From Alphaproteobacteria bacterium (GTDB lineage: Bacteria; Pseudomonadota; Alphaproteobacteria; Rs-D84), in NCBI GenBank assembly GCA_016285415.1, contig JAEEQU010000019.1, positions 1-15,319 on the forward strand: 15,319 nucleotides of DNA, written 5' to 3'. The notes beneath the pieces are model-generated. The model had not been told where the DNA came from. It was given only the letters and a program-made list of their open reading frames with translations, and did no database searches. Below are positions 1 through 7,608 of the stretch, one piece after another. Each line of letters opens with the position of its first letter. Positions within the stretch are counted from its first letter, which is position 1. A program made the translations under genes and the position numbers.

Positions 1-1
1 A

Positions 2-574
2 CCCGTTATGATTTTTGCAGATGATCATTATATAAAATGGGCGCGCATGATTCCCGACACCGGCAAACTTCTGTGTGCACCTGGGTACAAAGTAAATTCA
101 TCTGGTACCGATTGTGAACTGGCGGATGAATGCGACCCCAGTTATGTTGGTCCCTGTCCAAATGCATACCCATCAACCAACTTATACGATGAAGATAAAC
201 ATGATAAAGTAAGCGACACTGCCCAAAATTGTTGGTATATCCGCTGTAAAAATGGGAACGGTTTTGATCCCGAAAAAATAAGTACCGCCGAATGTACCAC
301 TTGTGTTCAGGGGGCAAAAATTGGTGTAAACGACGCCACTGGGGTATGCGAAACCTGTAAAAATCCAGGGGAATTTTTTGCCGACGGTCAATGCAAACCC
401 GCACGATATCAGATTCCAAATCTGCAATTGGCCAAAGGAATAGATTATTTAAATTCGGACAACGAATGTTGGCGTGAATCAGATACCGCAAAATTCAAGA
501 GTTGTGTTCTGTGTGAAAAGGGAAAATGTTATAACGAAACCAATCACAACTGCGGTAATTGCCCATCGGAATAA
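2..574 (+). CDS. Cysteine-rich probable secreted protein, 3' part only
   Basis: The frame is open to the left edge, so this is probably the C-terminal end of a longer protein. An in-frame ATG at 8 has no visible ribosome binding site because the sequence starts there. Counting from that ATG, the 188 residues hold 17 cysteines, about 9%, including CxxC pairs at 96/99, 114/117, 166/169 and 182/185. They are separated by Gly, Asn, Asp and Pro-rich turns such as CAPGYKVN, resembling EGF-like or furin-like Cys repeats. No membrane segment is seen in this portion. Such Cys density usually means disulfide-bonded extracytoplasmic protein, but no specific family could be named and no function is assigned. 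The gene ends just before a strong terminator at 597-625. Coding is likely; the family is unknown. Confidence 0.75.
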   Translation, partial: PVMIFADDHYIKWARMIPDTGKLLCAPGYKVNSSGTDCELADECDPSYVGPCPNAYPSTNLYDEDKHDKVSDTAQNCWYIRCKNGNGFDPEKISTAECTTCVQGAKIGVNDATGVCETCKNPGEFFADGQCKPARYQIPNLQLAKGIDYLNSDNECWRESDTAKFKSCVLCEKGKCYNETNHNCGNCPSE

Positions 575-596
575 TTGTTGAACACCAGTAATTAAT

Positions 597-625
597 AAAA
601 ACGGTCGCAAATGCAACCGTTTTTT
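597..625. terminator. Bidirectional intrinsic terminator
   Basis: A 9-bp perfect stem (597-605 AAAAACGGT pairs with 616-624 ACCGTTTTT) encloses a 10-nt loop. A T run follows on the plus strand and the matching A run precedes it, so the hairpin can stop transcription from both sides. It sits between the Cys-rich gene ending at 574 and the minus-strand gene ending at 646, which are convergent. Confidence 0.85.
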
Positions 626-645
626 AAATTCCTTTCCACTAACAA

Positions 646-1353
646 CTAACCACTAATCTTACCATTTGTGGCGATAATATCGGCACCAATTTCTATTTTG
701 CCGCCCGCTTCGCGCAGTATCAAATCACCCGCCGCAATTTCTGCAAAATCCAGTGATGTTGACATAAACGCATCAAACTTACCCGCGGCAACCCATGCCA
801 AATCCATTGCTGGACATCCGGTTGTACGAACATCTGCGGCATTCATTGGATTTCCCGCAATACCGTTATATGCAACCGTCATATCTGTGCCATCGGTAAT
901 ATTTGATGTGCGGATGCGCGCAGAATGGAACGCGGAATATGAAAATGCACCCGTACCACTTTCGGCATAATACAAATATTCATCAATTGGCGAATAAATC
1001 AGTGCAATTTTGGTTTCGTCCATTGTCCGCAGCGCAAGTGATATTGCAAAACGCGGATTCGCGCGAACAAAATTAGATGCCCCAGACAACGCCAGGACAA
1101 ATTCGTCACGACCATCACCGGCGCGCACCACATTTGGTGTCAACAAACCCGCCGATGGACGAACCAATGATAAATCGGATAATATTTCTTCTTCTATACG
1201 GGTGGCGGCACGACGCACAAAATCACGCGCACCACGCAGGGACTGTTGCAGGTTTTCAACCTCGCCAAAATCGTGGCGCAGACCCGTTGCGGTCCGTTGC
1301 AATGCCATGAACATTTTGTTTAATTCTGGTGAACCCTTAATCAACAATTCCAT
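646..1353 (-). CDS. Inositol monophosphatase-fold protein lacking metal ligands (probable pseudoenzyme)
   Basis: The 235 residues align over their length with SuhB/IMPase proteins (about 260-270 residues). Visible matches include SNFVRANPRFAISLALR (93-109), corresponding to the TNF..FAVSIA segment, a GCPAMDLAWVAAGKFDAF stretch (179-196), and AAGDLILREAGG (207-218). The metal-binding signatures are gone: DPLDGT is replaced by LALSGA (87-92), so both Asp are Leu and Ser; the GEE/TEE pair is missing; and the WD before AAG is Ala-Glu (204-205). Mg-dependent phosphatase activity is therefore unlikely (inference). E. coli SuhB also has a non-catalytic role in rRNA antitermination with NusA, which offers one possible retained function. 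The ATG at 1353 is preceded by a GGGGGGA run. The gene begins 27 bp after rpmE and is probably cotranscribed with it. It ends before the shared terminator. Confidence 0.85.
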   Translation of the reverse strand: MELLIKGSPELNKMFMALQRTATGLRHDFGEVENLQQSLRGARDFVRRAATRIEEEILSDLSLVRPSAGLLTPNVVRAGDGRDEFVLALSGASNFVRANPRFAISLALRTMDETKIALIYSPIDEYLYYAESGTGAFSYSAFHSARIRTSNITDGTDMTVAYNGIAGNPMNAADVRTTGCPAMDLAWVAAGKFDAFMSTSLDFAEIAAGDLILREAGGKIEIGADIIATNGKISG

Positions 1354-1380
1354 TGCACATCCCCCCGGAATAATGGCAAA

Positions 1381-1593
1381 TTAGAAACCAAACCCAGCGA
1401 ATTTCTTTTTGAAATCTGCGGTTCTGCGGCCTTTTTCCCCAGTGTTTGTACGTTGGCCGGTCCATGCAGAATGATTCAAATTATCTGTGGACAGAACCAA
1501 ATCCTTGTTTACCGAAGAAAACATCTTTACTGTTTTGCCGTCGGTCCGCGTAACGTTGATTTCATAATAATCTGGATGAATACCTTTTTTCAT
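1381..1593 (-). CDS. rpmE: 50S ribosomal protein L31
   Basis: The 70-residue protein opens with MKKGIHPDYYEINV and carries the family's TDG, the HSAWTG block (a variant of HPAWTG) and a basic end FKKKFAGFGF, all hallmarks of bacterial L31 of the large ribosomal subunit. It lacks the zinc-binding Cys, so it is the zinc-independent (C-minus) form. A GTG codon directly upstream at 1594-1596 would add one residue. The ATG at 1593 is preferred because AAGGGG lies seven bases before it and L31 normally starts MK. It has its own promoter at 1629-1656 and the IMPase-like gene follows 27 bp downstream. The central part is more divergent than usual (KMFSSVNKDLVLSTDN). Confidence 0.95.
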   Translation of the reverse strand: MKKGIHPDYYEINVTRTDGKTVKMFSSVNKDLVLSTDNLNHSAWTGQRTNTGEKGRRTADFKKKFAGFGF

Positions 1594-1628
1594 CACAATA
1601 CCCCTTATGTTTTAATTTTTGCCACGCA

Positions 1629-1656
1629 ATTATACTGTGTTTTTTCGGAAAATCAA
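1629..1656 (-). promoter_or_regulatory. Sigma-70 type promoter of rpmE
   Basis: On the minus strand, TTGATT (1656-1651) and a perfect TATAAT (1634-1629) are separated by 16 bp. Transcription would start near 1622, giving a leader of about 30 bases that contains the AAGGGG ribosome binding site. Confidence 0.7.
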
Positions 1657-1676
1657 GGCAATAATACAATTATGCC
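1657..1676 (-). terminator. Weak hairpin after the 172-residue gene
   Basis: Immediately after the minus-strand stop at 1679, GGCATAAT and ATTATTGCC form an 8-bp stem with one bulged base and a 3-nt loop, followed by TTGATTTT. The stem is mostly A-T and the U tract is interrupted, so this is only a candidate terminator. It abuts the rpmE -35. Confidence 0.35.
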
Positions 1677-1678
1677 AC

Positions 1679-2197
1679 TTAATAGCGTCCAATACACCCC
1701 AAATACGAATTTCCGGTGGATTCAAGTATGTTTACAAACCGATTCTTGTCGCGGCCGGCAAATAATGCCAATATCGTTCCCGCATCGGTGGCCAACATAT
1801 CGGCAACCGTTGCGATTTCCGAACTCATTTTCTTGAAAAATCCACTGGCTGGATATATTTCTGCCGCAAATAACTGGTGCGTGGCACCCGATTTATGCGC
1901 ATTTTGGTTTTTGGCGTGTTCTATGACCATTAACTGACATTCTGGGGAAATTATCATTTTTTCGGTCACAATCGCGTTTCCGCCCAATAATTCACCCCAC
2001 CAACCCGTTGAACCATAGAAAACAGGATAATAGATAACCGCGTCTGGATGTTCAACAAAAACATCGGCGACATTTAAATCGCCCGTTATAACATTTGGCA
2101 TTTCGCCAATTGCAGAATTTATTAGTTTGCGTGCCGTCTGATACTCGGTATCGGACTTGGTGCTGCGTGGCCAATAAAGAATCGGAAATCTACTCAT
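1679..2197 (-). CDS. Unrecognised 172-residue protein
   Basis: I do not recognise this family. The protein starts MSRFPILYWPRSTKSD, has no clear signal peptide or membrane span, and looks like a soluble mixed alpha/beta protein. Its aromatic and glycine-rich centre reads IYYPVFYGSTGWWGELLGG (residues about 55-73). A helical C-terminal half holds two cysteines. Codon use is like that of the neighbours, which supports real coding. The ATG at 2197 lies only 8 bases after a TATAAT (TGATATAAT at 2214-2206) and has no Shine-Dalgarno, so the mRNA may be leaderless or nearly so. It sits between rpmE and a minus-strand VirB6-like gene, 68 bp from the latter. A tempting GDLN sequence near residue 40 is not enough to call an endonuclease/exonuclease/phosphatase domain. 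Confidence 0.7.
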   Translation of the reverse strand: MSRFPILYWPRSTKSDTEYQTARKLINSAIGEMPNVITGDLNVADVFVEHPDAVIYYPVFYGSTGWWGELLGGNAIVTEKMIISPECQLMVIEHAKNQNAHKSGATHQLFAAEIYPASGFFKKMSSEIATVADMLATDAGTILALFAGRDKNRFVNILESTGNSYLGCIGRY

Positions 2198-2205
2198 TGC
2201 TAAGA

Positions 2206-2214
2206 ATTATATCA
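2206..2214 (-). promoter_or_regulatory. Extended -10 promoter of the 172-residue gene
   Basis: The minus strand reads TGATATAAT, an exact TGnTATAAT extended -10. The region 17 bp upstream is only a T run, so no good -35 is present. Eight bases separate the -10 from the ATG at 2197, which places the start site about two bases before the start codon. Confidence 0.6.
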
Positions 2215-2265
2215 GATTCGGTGTAATTAAAAAAGGGGGTATGCAAAAATAAATTACTTGATTTT

Positions 2266-3561
2266 TTATTTTTTTATCTTTTGCCACCATTTTCCAAGCA
2301 ATTGACGGCCCACGCTAAAGTCATTTTGCAACTTTTTATAGAACTTATCTGACACGCTGACATTGAATAATGTCTTAATCAGTGATGGTATAGATGTCAT
2401 AAACAGCGCGAAAAACGCCCCCATCAATATCATGGTTAGCAAACTATCGTTACGTAACATTAGGCCATCAATCAATAATTTCGAATCGTTTTGTGCGATT
2501 GCCTCGGCCACGCGCGATACACTGCCAATATCACCGAAAATCGCGTTCAAGAACATTATTGCAAATGTTACAAATACCGCCGTCATCGCAATTCCAACCG
2601 CACCGGATATTACATCGTTTATCATGGCCTGAATGGTGCGTCCACCCTTTGGAAATACATCGGTCCATCCGCCAAACAGCCATGTTAACAGCATAAATGG
2701 CAACATAACCAAATCTAACGACAGCATAACAAATATCTCTAGGAAATATGTTAATATTGGCAACACCGATACAAAGAACAGAATCAAAATCAACATTCCG
2801 ATAAACAGCATCGGTATATTTGGGAAAATCGGGATTTTCCACAGAATCTTGTGCATATAATCATAATTAAATGCCATATTCATCATGGTCCATCCAACCG
2901 TCATCCCAAGGCCATTTAATTGGTGCACCTGGGCGACTTCGCACGCAAGACCGCTGCGCAATTTTGTTGGGAACACACCACCCGGCATATCACGGTTGGC
3001 AATTGACACTTTATCATTATTACCATCCATAATCGTTGTCGCAACCATACATTCGGTGAATTTATCCGAATCGCCAACAACATGATTTATAGACATACCA
3101 ATATTAAATATAGGTTCTATGACGATATCGGTAATTAAGCGTGGAAATGGCATGGCCAGTAATGCAATAACAAGCCCCAGTTTGAACAGGTGCGTACCGA
3201 ATGTCGCCGCCATTGACCAGCCAGCTTCAACTTTTTTATTTATAAACCCGTACGCGATTGTCCATGTGAAATATATTACCGTTAACATCGCCGCCGTTGG
3301 AATCATAACTTTTCCAAGATTTTCATATATGCTTGGTAATATATTTGACATTGTCGCCATGATTGAAGAAAACATCGTGCATGTCCAACACGAAGAAAAA
3401 AATCCTAATGCTTCGTTCATATCAACCGGTGCAACCGTACGATATATAGAAAATCCGGTCAGTGCAGCCGCCCCCCCAATAAGTGCCCATGGCAGCACCG
3501 CACTAGCCGTCAATGGGAAGAACGATAAAAATACAATTAAAAATTTTTTTAACTTGCTCAT
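2266..3561 (-). CDS. VirB6/TrbL-like polytopic membrane protein A (type IV secretion family)
   Basis: The 431-residue protein starts with a signal peptide (MSKLKKFLIVFLSFFPLTASA, cleavage near 21) and has about six further hydrophobic spans, in keeping with VirB6/TrbL inner-membrane channel proteins. After the signal comes a CWTC motif (58-61) and a span near 85-108. A second span leads to PRLITDIVIEPIFNIG (140-155), which is shared in pattern with the four plus-strand neighbours. A hydrophilic, probably periplasmic loop with Cys171 and Cys207 follows. Hydrophobic blocks at 249-296 contain LPFMLLTW, those at 318-340 and 373-398 follow, and a basic tail ends WWQKIKK. It is alone on the minus strand, divergent from the four-gene operon, with a promoter 8 bases before its ATG and no Shine-Dalgarno. 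The assignment rests on topology and resemblance to its paralogues rather than on a strict signature. Confidence 0.75.
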   Translation of the reverse strand: MSKLKKFLIVFLSFFPLTASAVLPWALIGGAAALTGFSIYRTVAPVDMNEALGFFSSCWTCTMFSSIMATMSNILPSIYENLGKVMIPTAAMLTVIYFTWTIAYGFINKKVEAGWSMAATFGTHLFKLGLVIALLAMPFPRLITDIVIEPIFNIGMSINHVVGDSDKFTECMVATTIMDGNNDKVSIANRDMPGGVFPTKLRSGLACEVAQVHQLNGLGMTVGWTMMNMAFNYDYMHKILWKIPIFPNIPMLFIGMLILILFFVSVLPILTYFLEIFVMLSLDLVMLPFMLLTWLFGGWTDVFPKGGRTIQAMINDVISGAVGIAMTAVFVTFAIMFLNAIFGDIGSVSRVAEAIAQNDSKLLIDGLMLRNDSLLTMILMGAFFALFMTSIPSLIKTLFNVSVSDKFYKKLQNDFSVGRQLLGKWWQKIKK

Positions 3562-3569
3562 TTCTTTTA

Positions 3570-3598
3570 ATTATATCACAATTTTACCAAGATGTGAT
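3570..3598 (-). promoter_or_regulatory. Promoter of VirB6-like gene A
   Basis: The minus strand shows ATCACA (3598-3593), a 17-bp spacer, and TATAAT (3575-3570) with a TG extension. The start site would fall about 2 bases before the ATG at 3561. It lies opposite, and interlocked with, the promoter of gene B. Confidence 0.7.
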
Positions 3599-3602
3599 AT
3601 AA
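3571..3602. repeat. Perfect 10-bp inverted repeat forming the divergent promoter
   Basis: TTATATCACA (3571-3580) and TGTGATATAA (3593-3602) are exact reverse complements separated by 12 bp. Each arm contains the -10 of one promoter and the -35 of the opposite one, so the palindrome is built from the two promoters themselves. It may also serve as an operator. Confidence 0.85.
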
Positions 3603-3603
3603 A
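3575..3603 (+). promoter_or_regulatory. Promoter of the VirB6-like operon B-E
   Basis: The plus strand shows ATCACA (3575-3580), a 17-bp spacer, and TATAAA (3598-3603) with TGA before it as an extended -10. Transcription should start near 3610, leaving a leader of about 17 bases with AGGA at 3620-3623 before the ATG at 3627. Confidence 0.7.
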
Positions 3604-3626
3604 TCAAAATAGAAAATGTAGGATAA

Positions 3627-4913
3627 ATGTTTTTTATACAAAAAAATTTTCTAAATTGGACACGACGCTTGGCCTTGCCTGTGGTATTGTGCGTGGCATT
3701 ATTTGTGCCAAATGCGGCGTTTGCCCGTTGGGAAATTGTTGAAACATTAAATCTTGCACCATTCGTTCCACGCGTATTGGATGCATTTATGATGGTCGCA
3801 CGTGGTGGTTATGAATATTTTGTTGGCAACGGCGATGGTATTATATACCTATTGATTTGGGGATTTTTGGCGATATCGGTATTTATGTATGCGTTCAAAA
3901 TGTTTCTTCCAACCCGTTGGTTAGAACTGATGGGGATGTCGGGTGGTGGCGAAATGTGGGATGGTAAAGTCAAGGGATTTAATATGGCCGAAACCACATT
4001 AAAGAACGCGATGCGTGCGGTTGTTGCCGCGACATTTCTGTTACAAATCAAACCTGTGTATATAACCGATTGGGTGGTAAATCCGTTTCTTGAATTTGGT
4101 GCAATATATACCGATGCGATTCTTGAAACGCAAAACGACCAAGGCATTGTTCGCCCAGATATATCATGTCCCGAAGGTGTACTTGCGGGGGAATGGTTAA
4201 ATGTGCGCAGTTGTGAATTTATGATTCGTCCTGTTGCAGATGTGTCGGCGGCAAACAACAAAGTTATTAAACGTGGTTTTGATTTCCTGACGCGTGGTCT
4301 TAGGGGTCTGATGACACTAATCCCACATGGTGGTCAAAACATAATGGATGTTATTACTGGCATTTTGTTAATATTCGCGTTTGTTGGATGTAATTTCTTT
4401 ATGGCACTGTTGATAATCCAAGGCATCTTCAATTTTGGTATGGCGTTAATATTGTATCCGTTTAATGTATTGGTATGGGTGGCAAAACCAAATGACAAAT
4501 GGTTTGATGTTCTGCCCGCGTTTAGCGAAATTATAAAAGCACTGCGTGCATTAATTATAACAATGATTGCATGCGCGTTTATTTTGATTGTTAATGTTGC
4601 CGTGGTTAAGGCATTATTTCATTTTGATTCATCGGCATTTGTGGTCAGCGCAGGCGGAACGGCATCTAGTAATCTGGGCGGCGCAAATACAAACGCGGTA
4701 AGTTTTGGGGGGCATTCTTTGTTATGGTTGTCTTCAATATTAACGTTCTTTTTAATGAACGCGATATTTGATAGAACACGCGAGCAATTAGAAAAATATG
4801 CACCCGGGATGTCTGGGTTGTACAACCAAACAAAAACCGATTTCAAAGCAAATGTAGAAAAGGCAAAGGGAATATACGAATCTGTAAAAAAGATAATTAA
4901 GTTGATTAAGTAA
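3627..4913 (+). CDS. VirB6/TrbL-like polytopic membrane protein B
   Basis: This 428-residue protein is the first gene of the plus-strand operon. An N-terminal signal segment (about 14-33, ending NAAFA) precedes a periplasmic helix and a span at 71-91. KPVYITDWVVNPFLEFG (142-158) matches the Pro-x-hydrophobic...Pro pattern of the other four proteins, and the loop after it has Cys181 and Cys196. Spans near 243-265 and 268-286 contain LYPFNVLVW, followed by spans near 306-329 and 365-380. A long basic amphipathic C-terminal helix (381-428) should face the cytoplasm. The N-terminal CxxC of A, C and D is absent. A Gly/Ser/Asn-rich loop lies at 341-362. VirB6 proteins form part of the inner-membrane complex of type IV secretion systems; that role here is inferred. 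The stop overlaps the next start (TAATG). Confidence 0.75.
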   Translation: MFFIQKNFLNWTRRLALPVVLCVALFVPNAAFARWEIVETLNLAPFVPRVLDAFMMVARGGYEYFVGNGDGIIYLLIWGFLAISVFMYAFKMFLPTRWLELMGMSGGGEMWDGKVKGFNMAETTLKNAMRAVVAATFLLQIKPVYITDWVVNPFLEFGAIYTDAILETQNDQGIVRPDISCPEGVLAGEWLNVRSCEFMIRPVADVSAANNKVIKRGFDFLTRGLRGLMTLIPHGGQNIMDVITGILLIFAFVGCNFFMALLIIQGIFNFGMALILYPFNVLVWVAKPNDKWFDVLPAFSEIIKALRALIITMIACAFILIVNVAVVKALFHFDSSAFVVSAGGTASSNLGGANTNAVSFGGHSLLWLSSILTFFLMNAIFDRTREQLEKYAPGMSGLYNQTKTDFKANVEKAKGIYESVKKIIKLIK

Positions 4914-6166
4914 TGAATGGTTTGTTAAATAGTTTTGTTGATAATACGGTTCAGTGTTGGGGCTGTGCGGTATTTGATAATTTATTCCGTGTTGTATCAA
5001 ACGCGGGTGCCGCTGTATATGAAAAAATTGCCAATATATGTTTTGCGATTTTCTTTGTATTATTTGTTTTCTATATTCTGTGGGCAGTTTGGAAACACGT
5101 TAACCCAAAAAATCCTGATTCATCAGATCCATTTTATGTAAAAAGCGTTGTGCGTGTGATAATAAATTCTTTATTTGCACTGACACTGTTGGGAATTGGG
5201 GTTGGTGTTCCACGTTTTATCACACGCGTTACTTTTGAACCTGTTGCGGATGTCGCATTGGTTTATAGTACCGCTATATTAGATACCGCACCCGATGTCG
5301 TAAACATGCACGTATCATATCAACCGATGGAAATGCAAGACACCGGTCTATACCGTCCAAAACTACGCAACACAATTATATCATTGATGAAAACCACAAT
5401 AACCATGTTTCAGTCTTTTATAAAACTTGGTATCGCGATTATGGATCGGGCATTTTCATGGAAAGATATTTATGGTGTCAGTGATATATTCAGGCATATT
5501 TTGATTTTCTTTGTGGGCCTATATTTATTCTATGGATTCTTTAAACTGTTCTTGCGTTTTTGTTTTTATTTTGTGGACGTCATTATTGCAATGGCTATGT
5601 TCGCATTTCTGTTCCCAATTGCATTAATGATGATGTCGTTTCGTGGTGGTGATATGCCGGCGTGGATGTCATCACTGGGTAAAGGATTGGGGGCGAATCA
5701 GATAAAAAAACTTATAAACGCAATTATTACGTTGGCCAGTGCGGTCATAACATATATGGTGATATTGGTTATCATTGCGCGGTTCTTTACCGATTCTGGC
5801 ACGTCTGTCAATGAACTTATGGATGCCATTACATCTGGTAAAGTTCTTGATTCAGATTTATCAGAAAGCAATTTATCTACATTAACACTTGGTGGTACCG
5901 TAATTTTAGTTTATGTTTTAAATTATATTTATAGTATGATTCCACAAATATCAAAAATGATATTAAATACTTTTGGTGTAGAAGAAGAAAATAAATTAAG
6001 TGAACAAATGGCAAACGATGCAGAAAAGTTGGTTGGGATTGTTACCAGTGGTCTTAAGACCGTTGGCAATACAATTATAAATGGCGGTGAAAAGAAAGCA
6101 GAGGACGATAAAAAAACTGACAAACCATCGACAGATGACAAAGGCGGAGATACCAAAAAGAAATGA
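4913..6166 (+). CDS. VirB6/TrbL-like polytopic membrane protein C
   Basis: The 417-residue protein begins at an ATG overlapping the stop of gene B by one base, without its own good ribosome binding site, so translational coupling is likely. It has no signal peptide. A CWGC motif at 15-18 is followed by FDNLF, and a span lies at 41-60. PRFITRVTFEPVADVA (100-115) is the family pattern. Unlike its paralogues, it has no Cys pair in the loop after this motif. Hydrophobic segments occur at about 192-212, 214-241, 266-291 and 324-344. The C-terminus (about 355-417) is hydrophilic and ends in a Lys/Asp-rich low-complexity tail from 393, unlike the other four. Membership in the VirB6/TrbL group is inferred from this architecture and the gene order. 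Confidence 0.75.
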   Translation: MNGLLNSFVDNTVQCWGCAVFDNLFRVVSNAGAAVYEKIANICFAIFFVLFVFYILWAVWKHVNPKNPDSSDPFYVKSVVRVIINSLFALTLLGIGVGVPRFITRVTFEPVADVALVYSTAILDTAPDVVNMHVSYQPMEMQDTGLYRPKLRNTIISLMKTTITMFQSFIKLGIAIMDRAFSWKDIYGVSDIFRHILIFFVGLYLFYGFFKLFLRFCFYFVDVIIAMAMFAFLFPIALMMMSFRGGDMPAWMSSLGKGLGANQIKKLINAIITLASAVITYMVILVIIARFFTDSGTSVNELMDAITSGKVLDSDLSESNLSTLTLGGTVILVYVLNYIYSMIPQISKMILNTFGVEEENKLSEQMANDAEKLVGIVTSGLKTVGNTIINGGEKKAEDDKKTDKPSTDDKGGDTKKK

Positions 6167-7608
6167 AGCGGTTATTATTACTGTATCTTGTTCGTATCAT
6201 CTTCATTGCAATTGCATTGGGGGTTGGTGTTTGGTATCTAAGTTCATCCATTGGTGGTTCCGCATTATCATATACCAGCATGGATACATTCTTAACCGCC
6301 ATTGGCGCCCCAGATGGCAATATTGCAAATGCAAACGGATGTTTCCTGTGTACATATATAAATGATTTGTTCATTGTATTGGGACAAGCCGCCGAAAAGT
6401 TCTGGACGGCAATACTTGATAATCTATGGATTTTGATGGTGTTGGGTTTCGGAATTTTCTTAATAATCCATACCATAAAATTCTTTATGAAATCCGTTAC
6501 TGATGCCGCCAAATTGGATACAGGTGAAAAAAAGTTTGTATTTAATGATTGGTTTGATACGGCATGGCGTCAGGGTGTTCGCATTATGATTGTTGGCGCA
6601 ATTATCGGTGCGTTTGGTATGGGTGGAATATCGGCGATAAAAACTCTATCCAGTATAACAATAGAACCAGTTATGTACATCGGGACACAATTATCTATGG
6701 TGGCAACGGGCGTATTAGATTATGCCGAATGCATACCATCTGCCCTGCCCCAAGCCAATCCAATGTCAACCATTGCAAATTCATTTATGTGTATTGTTGC
6801 AGATATAAATACTGTTATGTTGGCCGGCGCGGCAGGTGGTTTTTCATTGATGAATTACGCATGGCTTGGTATGGGTGGTGGTATATTAACATGGGTTGCA
6901 GGATTATTGACGGTACTACTGTTTTTGGTTGTTGGATTTAATTTATTCTTTGAATTGTTATCCATTATATTCAAATTGATATTCGTTGTAATATTCTTAC
7001 CGTTTTTTGTCGCGGCAAACGCATTTGAAAAGACATGGAAAATGGCCAGTGGTGTATTAACGCGCGCTTTGGATATGTTAATTGGCGCCGCGGTTAAAGT
7101 TATTGCAGTATCATTAAAGGTCATTATTCTCTACGCAATTGTATCATTTTCGGGAAGCGAAATATTTCCAGGGGCTGGTATATTTCCACCATTGTTGAAA
7201 AACGCACCACAAACGGAACAATCTATTGCGGTGCATAACGTATTCGCCATTTGCGAAGCCCAGGCAACAACAAATGGTGAAGTTGATAAAGATATTTTCA
7301 CAGAATGTTTTAATACACAAAAAGTTAGCGTAGAACAACATTATCCACATGCGTTTGATTTCCTGCGTGATGGATGGGGATTTTTGATATTGATGATTGG
7401 TATATATTGTCTGTATATGTATGTACTTAGCCCCAAGATAGATAAACTGATTGCAGCGGCACCAACAATCACAGTATTTAAGAAATCTGGCGAAGATAGT
7501 GGTGGTGGCGGACTTGATGATTTTGGCGGGGAAATGCGTAAGTTTGGAAAACTGGCATGGAATAAACCAAAAGATTGGTTGGAAAAATATATAAAAGAAA
7601 ATGTGTAA
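6163..7608 (+). CDS. VirB6/TrbL-like polytopic membrane protein D
   Basis: At 481 residues this is the longest of the five. Its ATG overlaps the stop of gene C by four bases (ATGA). A hydrophobic N-terminus (3-26) serves as signal or anchor. CFLC (60-63) is followed by INDLF, like the CxxC block of C. A span at 86-108 leads to a region with IEPVMYIG (168-175), which keeps the Pro and Gly of the family motif. The loop after it holds Cys190 and Cys210. Hydrophobic blocks at 241-285 contain FLPFF, with another at 304-330. A second loop carries Cys364 and Cys382, which could be disulfide-bonded. A last span lies at 406-422. The tail has a short Gly run (447-450) and a basic end. Role as an inner-membrane secretion component is inferred. 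Confidence 0.75.
   Translation: MKRLLLLYLVRIIFIAIALGVGVWYLSSSIGGSALSYTSMDTFLTAIGAPDGNIANANGCFLCTYINDLFIVLGQAAEKFWTAILDNLWILMVLGFGIFLIIHTIKFFMKSVTDAAKLDTGEKKFVFNDWFDTAWRQGVRIMIVGAIIGAFGMGGISAIKTLSSITIEPVMYIGTQLSMVATGVLDYAECIPSALPQANPMSTIANSFMCIVADINTVMLAGAAGGFSLMNYAWLGMGGGILTWVAGLLTVLLFLVVGFNLFFELLSIIFKLIFVVIFLPFFVAANAFEKTWKMASGVLTRALDMLIGAAVKVIAVSLKVIILYAIVSFSGSEIFPGAGIFPPLLKNAPQTEQSIAVHNVFAICEAQATTNGEVDKDIFTECFNTQKVSVEQHYPHAFDFLRDGWGFLILMIGIYCLYMYVLSPKIDKLIAAAPTITVFKKSGEDSGGGGLDDFGGEMRKFGKLAWNKPKDWLEKYIKENV

Noticed and set aside
638..655. Short ACTAAC-like direct repeats after the terminator
   Set aside because: Too short and imperfect to be meaningful, with no mobile element or array around them.
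2060..2090. GDLN in the 172-residue protein as an endonuclease/exonuclease/phosphatase motif
   Set aside because: None of the other conserved motifs of that superfamily are present.
3119..3742. 207-codon plus-strand frame opposite VirB6-like gene A
   Set aside because: It is antisense to a well-supported membrane protein gene and runs across the divergent promoter; no start signal or recognisable protein.
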